A stretch of DNA of 48,085 nucleotides from UBA12545 sp051024685 (GTDB lineage: Bacteria > Bacillota > DSM-521 > Neomoorellales > Neomoorellaceae): NCBI GenBank assembly GCA_051024685.1, contig JAZHPA010000022.1:1-48085 (forward strand). The letters are read 5' to 3'. Positions within the stretch are counted from its first letter, which is position 1. Every line of letters starts with the position of its first letter. Below the pieces are notes generated by a model, which worked only from the letters and a program-made list of their open reading frames with translations, had not been told where the DNA came from and ran no database searches. Shown here piece after piece: positions 1-7,508 of this stretch. The translations under genes and the position numbers were made by a program.

Positions 1-152
1 TTGGCTACCGCTCAGGTTTAGTCGCTCGCTTCCAAGCCTAAACAGGCCTGCCCTGCAAAAAGTGGGGATAACTCAGGGTCAGCCACATAAAAGATTACCT
101 ATGCACAAGCTATTTCAGAGCAGGCAGGATGTCTTAGTTCCGCTCGCCGGTC

Positions 153-776
153 CTATCCTCCAAAGACTTCGGAAGCCACTTTGAGGCCGTCGCCGGCCGT
201 AGTGGCAAAGTAGTCCGCACCAACATGTTTCTTAACGGTTTCATTAATATAGTTGCCGCCTATTATCACTTTGGGGTTCAAGCCTTCGGCCCGGATGGCG
301 TCAATGGTCTCCTTTAACGCCCCCTGGCAGCTGGTCAAAAGGACGCTCATGCCCACCAAAGGCGCACCGGTCTCCTTGACGGCGGCCACAAACTTTTCTT
401 TGGGCACGTCCACCCCGAGGTCAACAACGTTATATCCCGCACCCTTCAGCAGCATGATTACGATGTTCTTACCCAGGTCGTGAATATCCCCTTTGACGGT
501 GCCGATCACGATGGTGCCTTTATGTTCGGTGCTCTCACTGCTCAAGTAGGGCTCCAAGAGGTCCATGGCACTTTTCATGACCTCGCCCGCCATGACCAGC
601 TCGCTTAGGAAGTAATCCCCACGCTCAAACCGGTTGCCTACTTCCGTCATTCCTTCTTGCAAGGATTTGACGATATCCAGGGGAGCAACACCGCTTCCCA
701 GCAATTCCTTAACTAACGTTAGTACCTGTTCCTCTTCTAATTCGGCCATGGCTTTAGCCAGGGCTTCTTTAGACAT
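153..776 (-). CDS. Methyltransferase cognate corrinoid protein
   Basis: This 207-residue protein carries the cobamide cofactor that shuttles a methyl group between two methyltransferases; it acts in the cytoplasm. Residues 1-85 match the helical cap domain and residues 86-207 the B12-binding Rossmann domain. The base-off signature DIHDLG is at residues 97-102, with His99 as the lower cobalt ligand, and VIIGGNYINETV follows near residue 170. The length is normal for the MtaC/MtvC/MtbC family. I chose the ATG at 776, where MSKEALAKAMAEL begins the cap domain; the frame stays open about 35 codons further upstream, but that sequence is not family-like. It is the last gene of module 2, after the URO-D-type methyltransferase and a small ORF. 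The methyl donor cannot be read from the sequence. Confidence 0.93.
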   Translation of the reverse strand: MSKEALAKAMAELEEEQVLTLVKELLGSGVAPLDIVKSLQEGMTEVGNRFERGDYFLSELVMAGEVMKSAMDLLEPYLSSESTEHKGTIVIGTVKGDIHDLGKNIVIMLLKGAGYNVVDLGVDVPKEKFVAAVKETGAPLVGMSVLLTSCQGALKETIDAIRAEGLNPKVIIGGNYINETVKKHVGADYFATTAGDGLKVASEVFGG

Positions 777-823
777 AGCTACCACCATCCCCTCGAAAAG
801 ATTTGCGTTATTGCCACCCGGAT

Positions 824-997
824 TTACCTCTGCACCCAGAACCAGATAAAGGCATAGGCAAAGGCGTCCAGCTTTTCCCATTCCCTTTTAACAATTTCCT
901 CGTTGCCGGCCAGTTGTCCCAGCTCTTCCTTTTTGATCTTCCAGGGCACACATGTACCCGCTTCCGGCACCATAGCCTGTACTTTGTTATCGGCCAT
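824..997 (-). CDS. Small hypothetical protein (57 aa) in methyltransferase module
   Basis: I do not recognise this protein. It starts at an ATG (997) preceded by AAGGAGGAGGGG, one of the best ribosome binding sites in the window, and ends 47 bases before the corrinoid protein start. It has one Cys in GTCVPWKIKKEEL, a charged middle, and an aromatic C-terminus (AYAFIWFWVQR). It fills the gap between the methyltransferase at 1029 and the corrinoid gene, so it would be cotranscribed with them. A small accessory or stabilising peptide is possible but unproven. The frame overlaps the open upstream extension of the corrinoid gene, so some pipelines may miss it. The strong SD and the operon position argue that it is real. 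Confidence 0.55.
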   Translation of the reverse strand: MADNKVQAMVPEAGTCVPWKIKKEELGQLAGNEEIVKREWEKLDAFAYAFIWFWVQR

Positions 998-1028
998 TGA
1001 CTTCCCCTCCTCCTTCACAGCTTAATAC

Positions 1029-2201
1029 CTAGTAAGCACCATATTCCCGTGCAGCTTCCAGCATGGCCTCAATGTTTTCCCGCTTCGCATCGCCCATGAC
1101 CACCCCGCCGGCCGCCAGGACGAATCCTCCATCACAGGCCAATTCGTCAATGGCCCGCTTGACGCAATCCTTTACTTCTTGCGGCGTACCGTAAGTCAGG
1201 AGAGTGGTGGGAACACCGCCGTAAAGGCAGAACCTGCCGCCGAGAACTTTCTTGGCTTTTTGGGCATCAGTTAGATCAATGCAAAAGACTATACTTTTAT
1301 CCGGCAGTTCCGCGATTCTCTCCAGGTAGGGCGTCCAGTCTCCTTCGGCAAAGAAGAAAGTCCTCTTCCCTAAGGCCCAAAGTCCCTCGATAACTGCCTT
1401 CCAGGAAGGCCAGTAGTATTTATCCCAATGTTCAAGGCTTAAGAAGGGATAAGCTCCTTTATGCAGGGGAGCAAAACACGGTAAAGAAGTATCCCCTGCG
1501 GCCGTAATCATGCCGAAGGCAATGTTGTGGGGCACAATGGCTTCACAGGCAGCCCGCACCTTGTCCGGACGGCGCCGAAGGTCCAGGAGAATTCCTTTCG
1601 TTCCCCGCAGTGCGTCGCCCAAGGTATCAAAAGGCGCTTTGGTCATGCCCGTCCCGTACGGCACTATCCCGAATTCCTTGCTCCATTTCTCTCCAATCTG
1701 GGCCGACTTGGCGTTGTGCATGGCAAAGGCGGCAGCGCCCTTGATCAGGGCTACAGTAGCCCGGTAAGACCCCGGCTCGGCAAACTCCTCACTTATACGG
1801 GGCAGATACTTGGTGGCCAGCCATTGGGTAGGATTGGCAATGAACTCGTCGTACTCCTCAGCCTTCATGTACTCCTCTTCTACATACTGGAAGCCCGTGT
1901 CCGCTTCAAAGTATATCCCGGGGAACTTATATAACTTGCAACCGATAGCATCAAACATGGGCGGCCACCACAAATTGACCGAGCCGAACATTACATCGCA
2001 ATCGAGGTCTTTAAGCACGCCATCGATGATAGCGGTTGATTTGTCGACATCGTAATAGGCTTCCTGGAGAGTGATATCGCTGTATTTAATAACCCATTCG
2101 CCCAGGGGAAAAACTACGGGCACTTTGTCCGGCTTGCCGCACTCCAGGGCTACGCTGTAGCGCTTAAACCTTTCTTGAAAGAGCTGCTCCTTGCCGCTCA
2201 T
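1029..2201 (-). CDS. URO-D superfamily corrinoid methyltransferase (MtaA/CmuA-like)
   Basis: This 390-residue protein belongs to the uroporphyrinogen decarboxylase fold superfamily, whose MtaA, CmuA and O-demethylase members move methyl groups to or from corrinoid proteins. Recognisable blocks are PVVFPLGEWVIKYSDITLQE near residue 28, CFAPLHKGAYPF near 243, FFFAEGDWTPYLE near 285 and LAAGGVVMGDAKRENIEAM near 360. The classical MtaA His-x-Cys plus distal Cys zinc motif is not evident; the His of PLHKG and the Glu of FAEG are conserved with the paralogue at 3287-4603 and could be metal ligands (inference). The ATG at 2201 has a GGGAGGG site upstream. It lies between the MtrH-like methyltransferase and the corrinoid protein, as expected for the substrate-side methyltransferase of a three-component system. 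The substrate is unknown. Confidence 0.87.
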   Translation of the reverse strand: MSGKEQLFQERFKRYSVALECGKPDKVPVVFPLGEWVIKYSDITLQEAYYDVDKSTAIIDGVLKDLDCDVMFGSVNLWWPPMFDAIGCKLYKFPGIYFEADTGFQYVEEEYMKAEEYDEFIANPTQWLATKYLPRISEEFAEPGSYRATVALIKGAAAFAMHNAKSAQIGEKWSKEFGIVPYGTGMTKAPFDTLGDALRGTKGILLDLRRRPDKVRAACEAIVPHNIAFGMITAAGDTSLPCFAPLHKGAYPFLSLEHWDKYYWPSWKAVIEGLWALGKRTFFFAEGDWTPYLERIAELPDKSIVFCIDLTDAQKAKKVLGGRFCLYGGVPTTLLTYGTPQEVKDCVKRAIDELACDGGFVLAAGGVVMGDAKRENIEAMLEAAREYGAY

Positions 2202-2337
2202 GCTTTATTCCCTCCCCATCCTCATGAAAATAATTTCCAACACTCCCCACTATCTTTGGCCGCGCTTCCACCCGTGTCTGCCGTAGTCTCCTCTTATCCT
2301 TCCTTCGTGCTTCACCCCCTCTGTGCCGCACCTTTCG

Positions 2338-3135
2338 TTAATCCGCCAGCAAACCTTTCCGGTAAGCTTTGAGGAAATTCTTGCCAAAGGAGTCATTACC
2401 CATTAACAGCTCCACCGTCGTGACGGCCGTCATAATCTTAGAATCCAGGGGATCGAGTATTGCTGCGTCCATGCCGTGGGCCATGCATATTACCAGGAAA
2501 TACCGGTTGATGAGCTTTCTCTTGGGCATATTAAAAGAAATATTGCTCAAACCGGAAACCGTCTTAACGTTGAATAAACGCTTAATCTCGGTTAAACATT
2601 GAAAAAACGTTGCCGCATGGGTGTGGCTGACAGCCAAGGGCAGAACCAGAGGATCGACATACAAATTCTCCAGGTTATAGCCGTGCTTGGATAGAAGCTC
2701 CACGAGGCGCTCTGTGATTTTGATCCTGTCTTCCACGGTCTTGGGAATGCCGTTGTCGTCCGCGGTCAGCCCGATGGCCGGACACTGGTACTCTAAAACA
2801 AGCGGTAGCACTTCTTCCAGACGGTTCTTTTCCAGGGAAATGGAGTTAATGATGACCTTACTTTTCTCTCCTTTAATAGTTTTTAAAGCCTTCTTAATTA
2901 CTTCCCCTGAAGTACTGTCAATACATAAAGGTGCTTCGGTGACCTCTTGTACCGTCTGTACAAGCCACTCCATATCCTCTATTTCGTTACAGTGGGCAGT
3001 ATTCAAATCCAGGTAATGGGCCCCCGCCGCCACCTGCTTAACCGCCAGATCCTGGACTGCGGCCGCGTCCTTCTCCTCAATAATCTGACGTACACTGGGA
3101 ATGGCACTGTTCAGCTTTTCACCGATTATTAGCAT
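2338..3135 (-). CDS. Methyltetrahydrofolate:corrinoid methyltransferase (MtrH/AcsE-like)
   Basis: This 265-residue pterin-binding TIM-barrel protein probably transfers the methyl group between the methylated corrinoid protein and tetrahydrofolate, feeding the Wood-Ljungdahl methyl branch. Family motifs are MLIIGEKLNS at the N-terminus, LDLNTAHC near residue 42, CIDSTS near 70, GLTADDNGIP near 122 and GLSNISFNMPKR near 195. Its length is close to AcsE (about 262 residues). I chose the ATG at 3135 (GGAGGG eight bases upstream); the frame is open for 16 more codons, but those are not family sequence. It is the first gene of module 2, about 75 bases downstream of a sigma-H-like promoter. Module 1 has no gene of this kind, so this enzyme may serve both corrinoid proteins. 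Confidence 0.9.
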   Translation of the reverse strand: MLIIGEKLNSAIPSVRQIIEEKDAAAVQDLAVKQVAAGAHYLDLNTAHCNEIEDMEWLVQTVQEVTEAPLCIDSTSGEVIKKALKTIKGEKSKVIINSISLEKNRLEEVLPLVLEYQCPAIGLTADDNGIPKTVEDRIKITERLVELLSKHGYNLENLYVDPLVLPLAVSHTHAATFFQCLTEIKRLFNVKTVSGLSNISFNMPKRKLINRYFLVICMAHGMDAAILDPLDSKIMTAVTTVELLMGNDSFGKNFLKAYRKGLLAD

Positions 3136-3199
3136 TTTTAGCACCCTCCGTAAAACATTTAGTATTGCCTTTGAGCGGAGCAACCTGGCTACGATACCT

Positions 3200-3208
3200 G
3201 TCTATACA
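3200..3208 (-). promoter_or_regulatory. Putative GntR-family operator half-site, module 2
   Basis: On the minus strand this reads TGTATAGAC, directly after the -10 element of the promoter at 3210-3238. The identical 9-mer sits in the same position after the promoter of the gntR gene (6341-6349). It resembles the GTnTATAC half-sites bound by HutC/UTRA-type GntR regulators. The other sigma-H-like promoters of the window lack it, so it is a candidate binding site for the GntR protein at 5423-6151. Binding is inferred. Confidence 0.5.
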
Positions 3209-3209
3209 T

Positions 3210-3238
3210 ATATTCTACTTTTGCTGTAAAATTCCTGC
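3210..3238 (-). promoter_or_regulatory. Sigma-H-like promoter of methyltransferase module 2
   Basis: The minus strand reads GCAGGAATT, 11 bases, then GTAGAATAT. This fits the Bacillus sigma-H consensus RnAGGAwww-N11-12-RnnGAATww at every position. It lies 75 bases upstream of the MtrH-like gene. The surrounding 44 bases match the gntR promoter region at 6341-6384 at 35 positions. Confidence 0.65.
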
Positions 3239-3286
3239 TTCATTAATCTTTGTTTTAATCGTTATTCCCTAGTTCTCCCGGCGCTA

Positions 3287-4603
3287 TTAAGAATAGGTCC
3301 CGAACTTTTTGGCCGCCTCTATGAGAGCATGCATGTTTTCCGGCCTTATATCATCAATTGCGGCTCCGGAACTTAAGATAAAGCCTCCACCCTTGCCGGC
3401 GATTTTTATAAGCTCTCGACAGTAGTCCTTTACTTCTTCGGGGGAACCAAAGGCCAGCAAAGAAATGGGTACATTCCCGGCTATACATGCTACATCCCCC
3501 AGGACTGCTTTAGCCCTGGCCATATCGGTATCGTCAAAAAGCCAAACCGTTTTACCCTGCGGCAAGTCGCGAATAACTTCTAACCGGGAATTGTAGCCGC
3601 CTTCGGCAAACAAGAAGGGTACCAATCCCTCTTCAATCAGGCCCATGATTACCTTGCGTAGGGTCGGCCAGTAGAAAGTCCTGAACTGCATATCTGAAAG
3701 GAAGCCGTCGGCCCCTTTGTGTAGAGGCATGAATACGAGGGGATTACCCGCAGCCTGGGCCGAGGATACTCCCATCCTTATGGCCAGGGGAGTCACCGCT
3801 TCCAGACCTTCCAGCAGCTTTTCAGGCCGCCTGTACATATCCACTATTATCCCGCGGGTTCCCCGGAGGGTATCGCCGAGGATATCGAAGGGCGCCTTGC
3901 TCACACCTCCCAAAAAGGTAGGAAATCCGTGCCCTTGAAGGACCCGGTCCACGTAGTGAACCACGTCGGCCCACCGTCCGGCTTCGTTGCCGGCTTCAAA
4001 AATAGCCTGGAAGGCCGCCTGCACCTCCGGGATACCAAAGGGGATGAAGCTGCCGCAGGTTATTACCATCTCGAGTACGTGGGTAAGAGGGGCTAACTTT
4101 TGCAGAGGCTTGAGGACGCCGAAGATGCGGGGAAAGTATGATCTTAACCAGAAATCAGAGGGGTCATGGATTAAAGCATCGTACTCATCGGCCTTCATGT
4201 ACTCGGACTCCAGGCACTGGTAGGATATATCCGGCGGGACCCCGCGGCCCGGCCACTTGTATAATTTATAGTCAAGTAGGTCAAAAAACCTACCCGGCGG
4301 TACAACAAACATTCCCACATAGGCATCGGGTTCAAAATCCAAAACATACTTTATCCAGGCTCCCGCCGCTTTTTGGTAGTCGTACATCGCTTCCTGGACG
4401 GTTATCCCTGCGTAGTAGACCGGAAAGAGCCCGGTCATAGGGCAGACCGGGACGCGGTCCGGCGCCGTTTTTAGTTGAACAGCCTCCTTTATACGTACTA
4501 CCCGTTGCCTGTACGCTTCTTCGGCTTCCCGGCCGGTGAAGGAAATGCCCTGACCCGCAAGCCAAGAAGAAAACATCTGCTCCTGCCTTTCCTCCGAGGT
4601 CAA
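3287..4603 (-). CDS. URO-D superfamily corrinoid methyltransferase, second paralogue
   Basis: This 438-residue protein is a paralogue of the product of 1029-2201, with the same blocks: PVCPMTGLFPVYYAGITVQE near residue 48, PLHKGADGFLSD near 295, LFAEGGYNSRLEVI near 335 and ILSSGAAIDDIRPENMHAL near the C-terminus. It is about 50 residues longer, with an N-terminal extension and an insertion around residues 150-200. Family knowledge points to methyl transfer from a substrate to a corrinoid protein. The start is a TTG at 4603 with GGGGGGTG upstream; no better start is in frame. It follows the corrinoid gene at 4710-5384 after about 105 bases and closes module 1. The MtaA-type HxC zinc motif is absent here too. 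Confidence 0.85.
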   Translation of the reverse strand: MTSEERQEQMFSSWLAGQGISFTGREAEEAYRQRVVRIKEAVQLKTAPDRVPVCPMTGLFPVYYAGITVQEAMYDYQKAAGAWIKYVLDFEPDAYVGMFVVPPGRFFDLLDYKLYKWPGRGVPPDISYQCLESEYMKADEYDALIHDPSDFWLRSYFPRIFGVLKPLQKLAPLTHVLEMVITCGSFIPFGIPEVQAAFQAIFEAGNEAGRWADVVHYVDRVLQGHGFPTFLGGVSKAPFDILGDTLRGTRGIIVDMYRRPEKLLEGLEAVTPLAIRMGVSSAQAAGNPLVFMPLHKGADGFLSDMQFRTFYWPTLRKVIMGLIEEGLVPFLFAEGGYNSRLEVIRDLPQGKTVWLFDDTDMARAKAVLGDVACIAGNVPISLLAFGSPEEVKDYCRELIKIAGKGGGFILSSGAAIDDIRPENMHALIEAAKKFGTYS

Positions 4604-4709
4604 CCAATCACCCCCCGGTCGCCCTTAAGCTCCTTCCGTCACATTGATGTTCGACTTACAGGCTAGAATAGTCACATCTAGGCCTTTCGCCAATTTTCTT
4701 TAACTCAAC

Positions 4710-5384
4710 TTAATTTTGTCTTCTCGTAGCCGTTCTTACCACCCTCATCCCTAACCACCGCCGGCAGATGGCGACTCCTTCCCCTGCTTCCCGCACCCAG
4801 GCATCGGCGCCTACATAGCGGGCGACCCGCTCGTTCACCAGGCCCCCAATAATCACCCGTACCTCCGACTTGGGGATAACCATGCGCACCAGCTGGATGG
4901 TCCGCCGCATGGCTTCAAAGGAAGAAGTTAGAAGGGCAGACAGCCCCAATACCCGCGCACCTGTTTCCCGCAATAGGGTCAAAAACACATCGGGCGGAAC
5001 GTCCACTCCTGCGTCATAGACGCGGAATCCTTCACAGCGGAGGAGGGAGATAGTTATGTTCTTGCCGATGTCGTGAATATCGCCCTCCACCGTTCCGAAA
5101 AGAATATCCGCCTTTCCCACCTTTCCTTCCTGCTCTTGCGACACAGGCACACCGGCTAAGAAAGGTTCCAGCACCCGGAGCACTTCCTGGAATATTTCCG
5201 CGGACATGACGAGGTCGCTGAGAAAGTATTCCCCGCGGCCGTAACGGTCCCCTACAATGTTGAGGCCCAGCCTGCATTCCTCTACTATTTCCAAGGGAAC
5301 CCTCTGGGCAGCCAGTTCCCGTCTAACCAGTTCCAAGACTTTCTTTTCATCCAATTCAGCCATCGCCAGCGCTAATGGACCCAT
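4710..5384 (-). CDS. Methyltransferase cognate corrinoid protein, second paralogue
   Basis: This 224-residue corrinoid carrier has cap domain residues 1-90 (MAELDEKKVLELVRREL) and a B12-binding domain from about residue 93. DIHDIG is at residues 102-107, with His104 as the cobalt ligand, and VIIGGLVNERVARYVGAD follows near residue 180. The C-terminus ends in a basic stretch (RVVRTATRRQN) not seen in the first paralogue. The ATG at 5384 follows GAGGGTGAAAGGGAT; the longer frame upstream overlaps the GntR coding end and is not family-like. It sits 38 bases after the gntR stop and is probably cotranscribed with it. Its partner is most likely the URO-D-type methyltransferase downstream. Confidence 0.92.
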   Translation of the reverse strand: MGPLALAMAELDEKKVLELVRRELAAQRVPLEIVEECRLGLNIVGDRYGRGEYFLSDLVMSAEIFQEVLRVLEPFLAGVPVSQEQEGKVGKADILFGTVEGDIHDIGKNITISLLRCEGFRVYDAGVDVPPDVFLTLLRETGARVLGLSALLTSSFEAMRRTIQLVRMVIPKSEVRVIIGGLVNERVARYVGADAWVREAGEGVAICRRWLGMRVVRTATRRQN

Positions 5385-5422
5385 ATCCCTTTCACCCTCT
5401 CTCCCAGGGCCGAACTGCACCC

Positions 5423-6151
5423 TTAAATCGCGGTGGGCACCGAGGTTAATTGGTACCGGTCCCCCCGGTATATGCACCATCCCCATCCCACCGGCCGACC
5501 GTCCCCGGCAAGGAGTATCTGTTCCAGCAAGAAGGCCGGTAATCCCGGTGACGTACGGAGGGCCCGAGCCTCTTCCTCGTTGAGAAGAGTTACTTGCAAA
5601 ACCATCTTGCTATTTACCGGCAGGGTCTCGGCATGTTTTTCCACCATGTCCGGCAGGGCCTGGTACTGGAGCTCATTCTCCAAAATGGGGCGGCCCCGGT
5701 CATACCGGAGATACTTGCGATCGTAGGCCATGGGTTCTCCGTCGGCCAGGAGAGAACGGCGTATATATAACACTTTGGTGCCTACCGGAAGTTGTAGTTT
5801 CCGGGCCGCCTTTTCCGGGGCCGGGACCAGCCTCGCTTCCAGAAGCCGCACGCTGGAGGCCAAACCCCGGGAGGCCATGTCTTTGTGGAAATCATCCATG
5901 ACAAAAACTGCTCGGTCCAGCTCCGGCCGGGAGACAAAAGTGCCCTTTCCCCTTTCCGTCCGTATGAGGCCGGCCTTGGCCAGCTGGCTCAGGCTGCGGC
6001 GTACAGTCATACGGCTTAATCCGTATTTTTCACTCAGTTCCGCTTCGGAAGGCAGTGCATCGCCGGGGCGATACTGTCCTGATTTAATCTGGCGTTCCAG
6101 GATTTGCGCCAGCTGATAGTAAGGAGGCACAAAGGAGCTCTTATCTATCAT
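5423..6151 (-). CDS. GntR family transcriptional regulator (HutC/UTRA type)
   Basis: This 242-residue repressor-type regulator has an N-terminal winged helix (about residues 8-75: YYQLAQILERQIKSGQYRPG, PSEAELSEKYGLSRMTVRRS, GKGTFVSRP) and a C-terminal UTRA ligand-binding domain (about 95-240). Proteins of this family bind small metabolites and release operators of the GTnTATAC type. I chose the ATG at 6151 with GAGGGGG nine bases upstream rather than the in-frame start six codons earlier. It is the first gene of module 1 and presumably controls it. The matching candidate operator at both module promoters (6341-6349 and 3200-3208) suggests autoregulation plus control of module 2. The effector is unknown; a methylated aromatic or similar methyl donor would be logical. 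Confidence 0.9.
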   Translation of the reverse strand: MIDKSSFVPPYYQLAQILERQIKSGQYRPGDALPSEAELSEKYGLSRMTVRRSLSQLAKAGLIRTERGKGTFVSRPELDRAVFVMDDFHKDMASRGLASSVRLLEARLVPAPEKAARKLQLPVGTKVLYIRRSLLADGEPMAYDRKYLRYDRGRPILENELQYQALPDMVEKHAETLPVNSKMVLQVTLLNEEEARALRTSPGLPAFLLEQILLAGDGRPVGWGWCIYRGDRYQLTSVPTAI

Positions 6152-6180
6152 TGAGTCAATCCCCCTCACCGGAGTTCAGA

Positions 6181-6275
6181 TGCTTCCGAAGCATACCCCA
6201 AGTTGGGGGCCGGCGCCGGCTCCTGATGGGCTCGCCAGCATCCCCGACCTTTTTTATATTTCCTTCGGAAGCACC
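6181..6275 (-). repeat. Short dispersed repeat with 11-bp inverted ends, copy 1
   Basis: A 95-base non-coding element begins with TGCTTCCGAAG (6181-6191) and ends with its exact reverse complement (6263-6273). It contains a GC-rich core (6205-6234) that matches 34601-34630 with one mismatch in 30, and its right end (6235-6275) also matches the second copy. It lies inside the leader of gntR, between promoter and start codon. It may be a MITE-like or REP-like element. Confidence 0.6.
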
Positions 6276-6340
6276 GGCGTTCAGATAAGGCCAGCTATTT
6301 ATATTTTGTCCCAGATGCCTTCTTGGCGAAAATTAAAATC

Positions 6341-6349
6341 GTCTATACA
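6341..6349 (-). promoter_or_regulatory. Putative GntR-family operator half-site, module 1
   Basis: The minus strand reads TGTATAGAC immediately downstream of the gntR promoter -10 region, identical in sequence and position to 3200-3208. It is a candidate autoregulatory site of the GntR protein. Binding is inferred. Confidence 0.5.
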
Positions 6350-6350
6350 G

Positions 6351-6379
6351 CTATTCTACTTTCGCCTGATAATTCCTGC
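6351..6379 (-). promoter_or_regulatory. Sigma-H-like promoter of methyltransferase module 1
   Basis: The minus strand reads GCAGGAATT, 11 bases, then GTAGAATAG. It fits the sigma-H consensus with one deviation at the last position. It lies 200 bases upstream of gntR, leaving a long leader that contains the repeat at 6181-6275. Confidence 0.6.
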
Positions 6380-6467
6380 CGCATCTTTTAAGCTTCTTCC
6401 TGTATAAAGGGGCCCTTAAAGAAGTAACCTAGACCCAGACTGTATTTTCCGTGGAGGTTGCGGTTTT

Positions 6468-7508
6468 ATGCCCGAACTGCGTCAGGACCCGGTCACCGGG
6501 AGATGGGTAATTATTTCCACCGAACGGGCCAAGCGTCCCTCGGACTTCGCACGCCCTAAGGACAGGGAACACCAAGGACAGGCCTTTAAGAAAAGGGGTA
6601 ACTGCCCTTTTTGTCCCGGTAACGAAAAGGAAACACCTCCCGAAGTCTTTGCCCTCCGCCTGCCTGGGACCGCCGCCGATACGCCCGGCTGGCAGGTACG
6701 GGTAGTACCTAACAGATTTCCCGCCCTCGTCCCCGACGGCGGAGGGGGCGAAGAAGTAGCCGGGTTATACCGCCGCCAGGAGGGCATAGGACTCCACGAA
6801 GTCATCATCGAAGGGCCCGACCATGATGTCGAACTCCCGGCCTATAAGCCTGCCCATGCCGTCCAGGTTCTTAAGACCTGGCGCCAGCGGTACCTCCAGC
6901 ATGCTCAGGATAAACGCCTGGCTTACATCCAGATCTTTAAGAACTACGGCACCGAAGCAGGAGCCTCGCTTCAGCATCCCCACAGCCAGCTCATCGCCAC
7001 CCCGGTGATCCCGCCCGATCTCCAGGAAGAAATACAGAGAGCGGAACAGTACATGGAACAAGAAGAAAGTTGCCTTTACTGTGACCTGCTGGAAACCGAG
7101 TTGAGGCAGGGAGCGCGGGTGGTAGCCTTCAATAAGCATTTCCTGGCCTTTTGCCCCTTCGCTTCCCGATTTCCTTTTGAAACTTGGATATTCCCGCGGC
7201 AGCACCAGCCCAGTTTCGGTGACCTAACAGACGAACAGCTGGAAGACCTGGTCTCGCTGTTGCAGGACCTGCTGGACCGGCTCGCCAAAGCCCTGGCCAA
7301 TCCGCCCTTTAACCTCGTCGTGCGTACGGCTCCCTTGCACCAGGAGGTGCCGGCTTATCACTGGCACCTGCAGCTGCTGCCGCGCCTGACCACAGTAGCC
7401 GGTTTTGAATGGGGCACCAACATATACATCAACCCTACGTCTCCCGAGCACGCCGCCCAGTTCTTAAACGACGTTAACAAGGAGGAGCAAGATGACCGAT
7501 TCTCTTAA
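6468..7508 (+). CDS. galT: Galactose-1-phosphate uridylyltransferase
   Basis: This 346-residue HIT-superfamily nucleotidyltransferase would exchange UDP between UDP-glucose and galactose 1-phosphate (or a related sugar phosphate) in the Leloir pathway. It has the zinc pair Cys46/Cys49 (NCPFCPGN) and the active-site block GASLQHPHSQL with His170-Pro-His172, where His172 is the expected uridylylated nucleophile. A HWHLQLLPR block follows near residue 304. The length matches bacterial GalT. The ATG at 6468 has GGAGGTTG nine bases upstream. Its stop overlaps glgA by 17 bases, so the two are translationally coupled. In strains without galK/galE nearby, such proteins may act in glycogen or ADP-sugar metabolism; the glgA partner makes that plausible here. 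Confidence 0.93.
   Translation: MPELRQDPVTGRWVIISTERAKRPSDFARPKDREHQGQAFKKRGNCPFCPGNEKETPPEVFALRLPGTAADTPGWQVRVVPNRFPALVPDGGGGEEVAGLYRRQEGIGLHEVIIEGPDHDVELPAYKPAHAVQVLKTWRQRYLQHAQDKRLAYIQIFKNYGTEAGASLQHPHSQLIATPVIPPDLQEEIQRAEQYMEQEESCLYCDLLETELRQGARVVAFNKHFLAFCPFASRFPFETWIFPRQHQPSFGDLTDEQLEDLVSLLQDLLDRLAKALANPPFNLVVRTAPLHQEVPAYHWHLQLLPRLTTVAGFEWGTNIYINPTSPEHAAQFLNDVNKEEQDDRFS

Noticed and set aside
1..152. Left edge: possible terminator or gene end after the corrinoid gene
   Set aside because: No clear stem with a T-run and no frame with family features.
4332..4607. Minus-strand frame of 91 codons overlapping the second URO-D methyltransferase
   Set aside because: It overlaps the start of a well-supported gene in another frame and has no family features.
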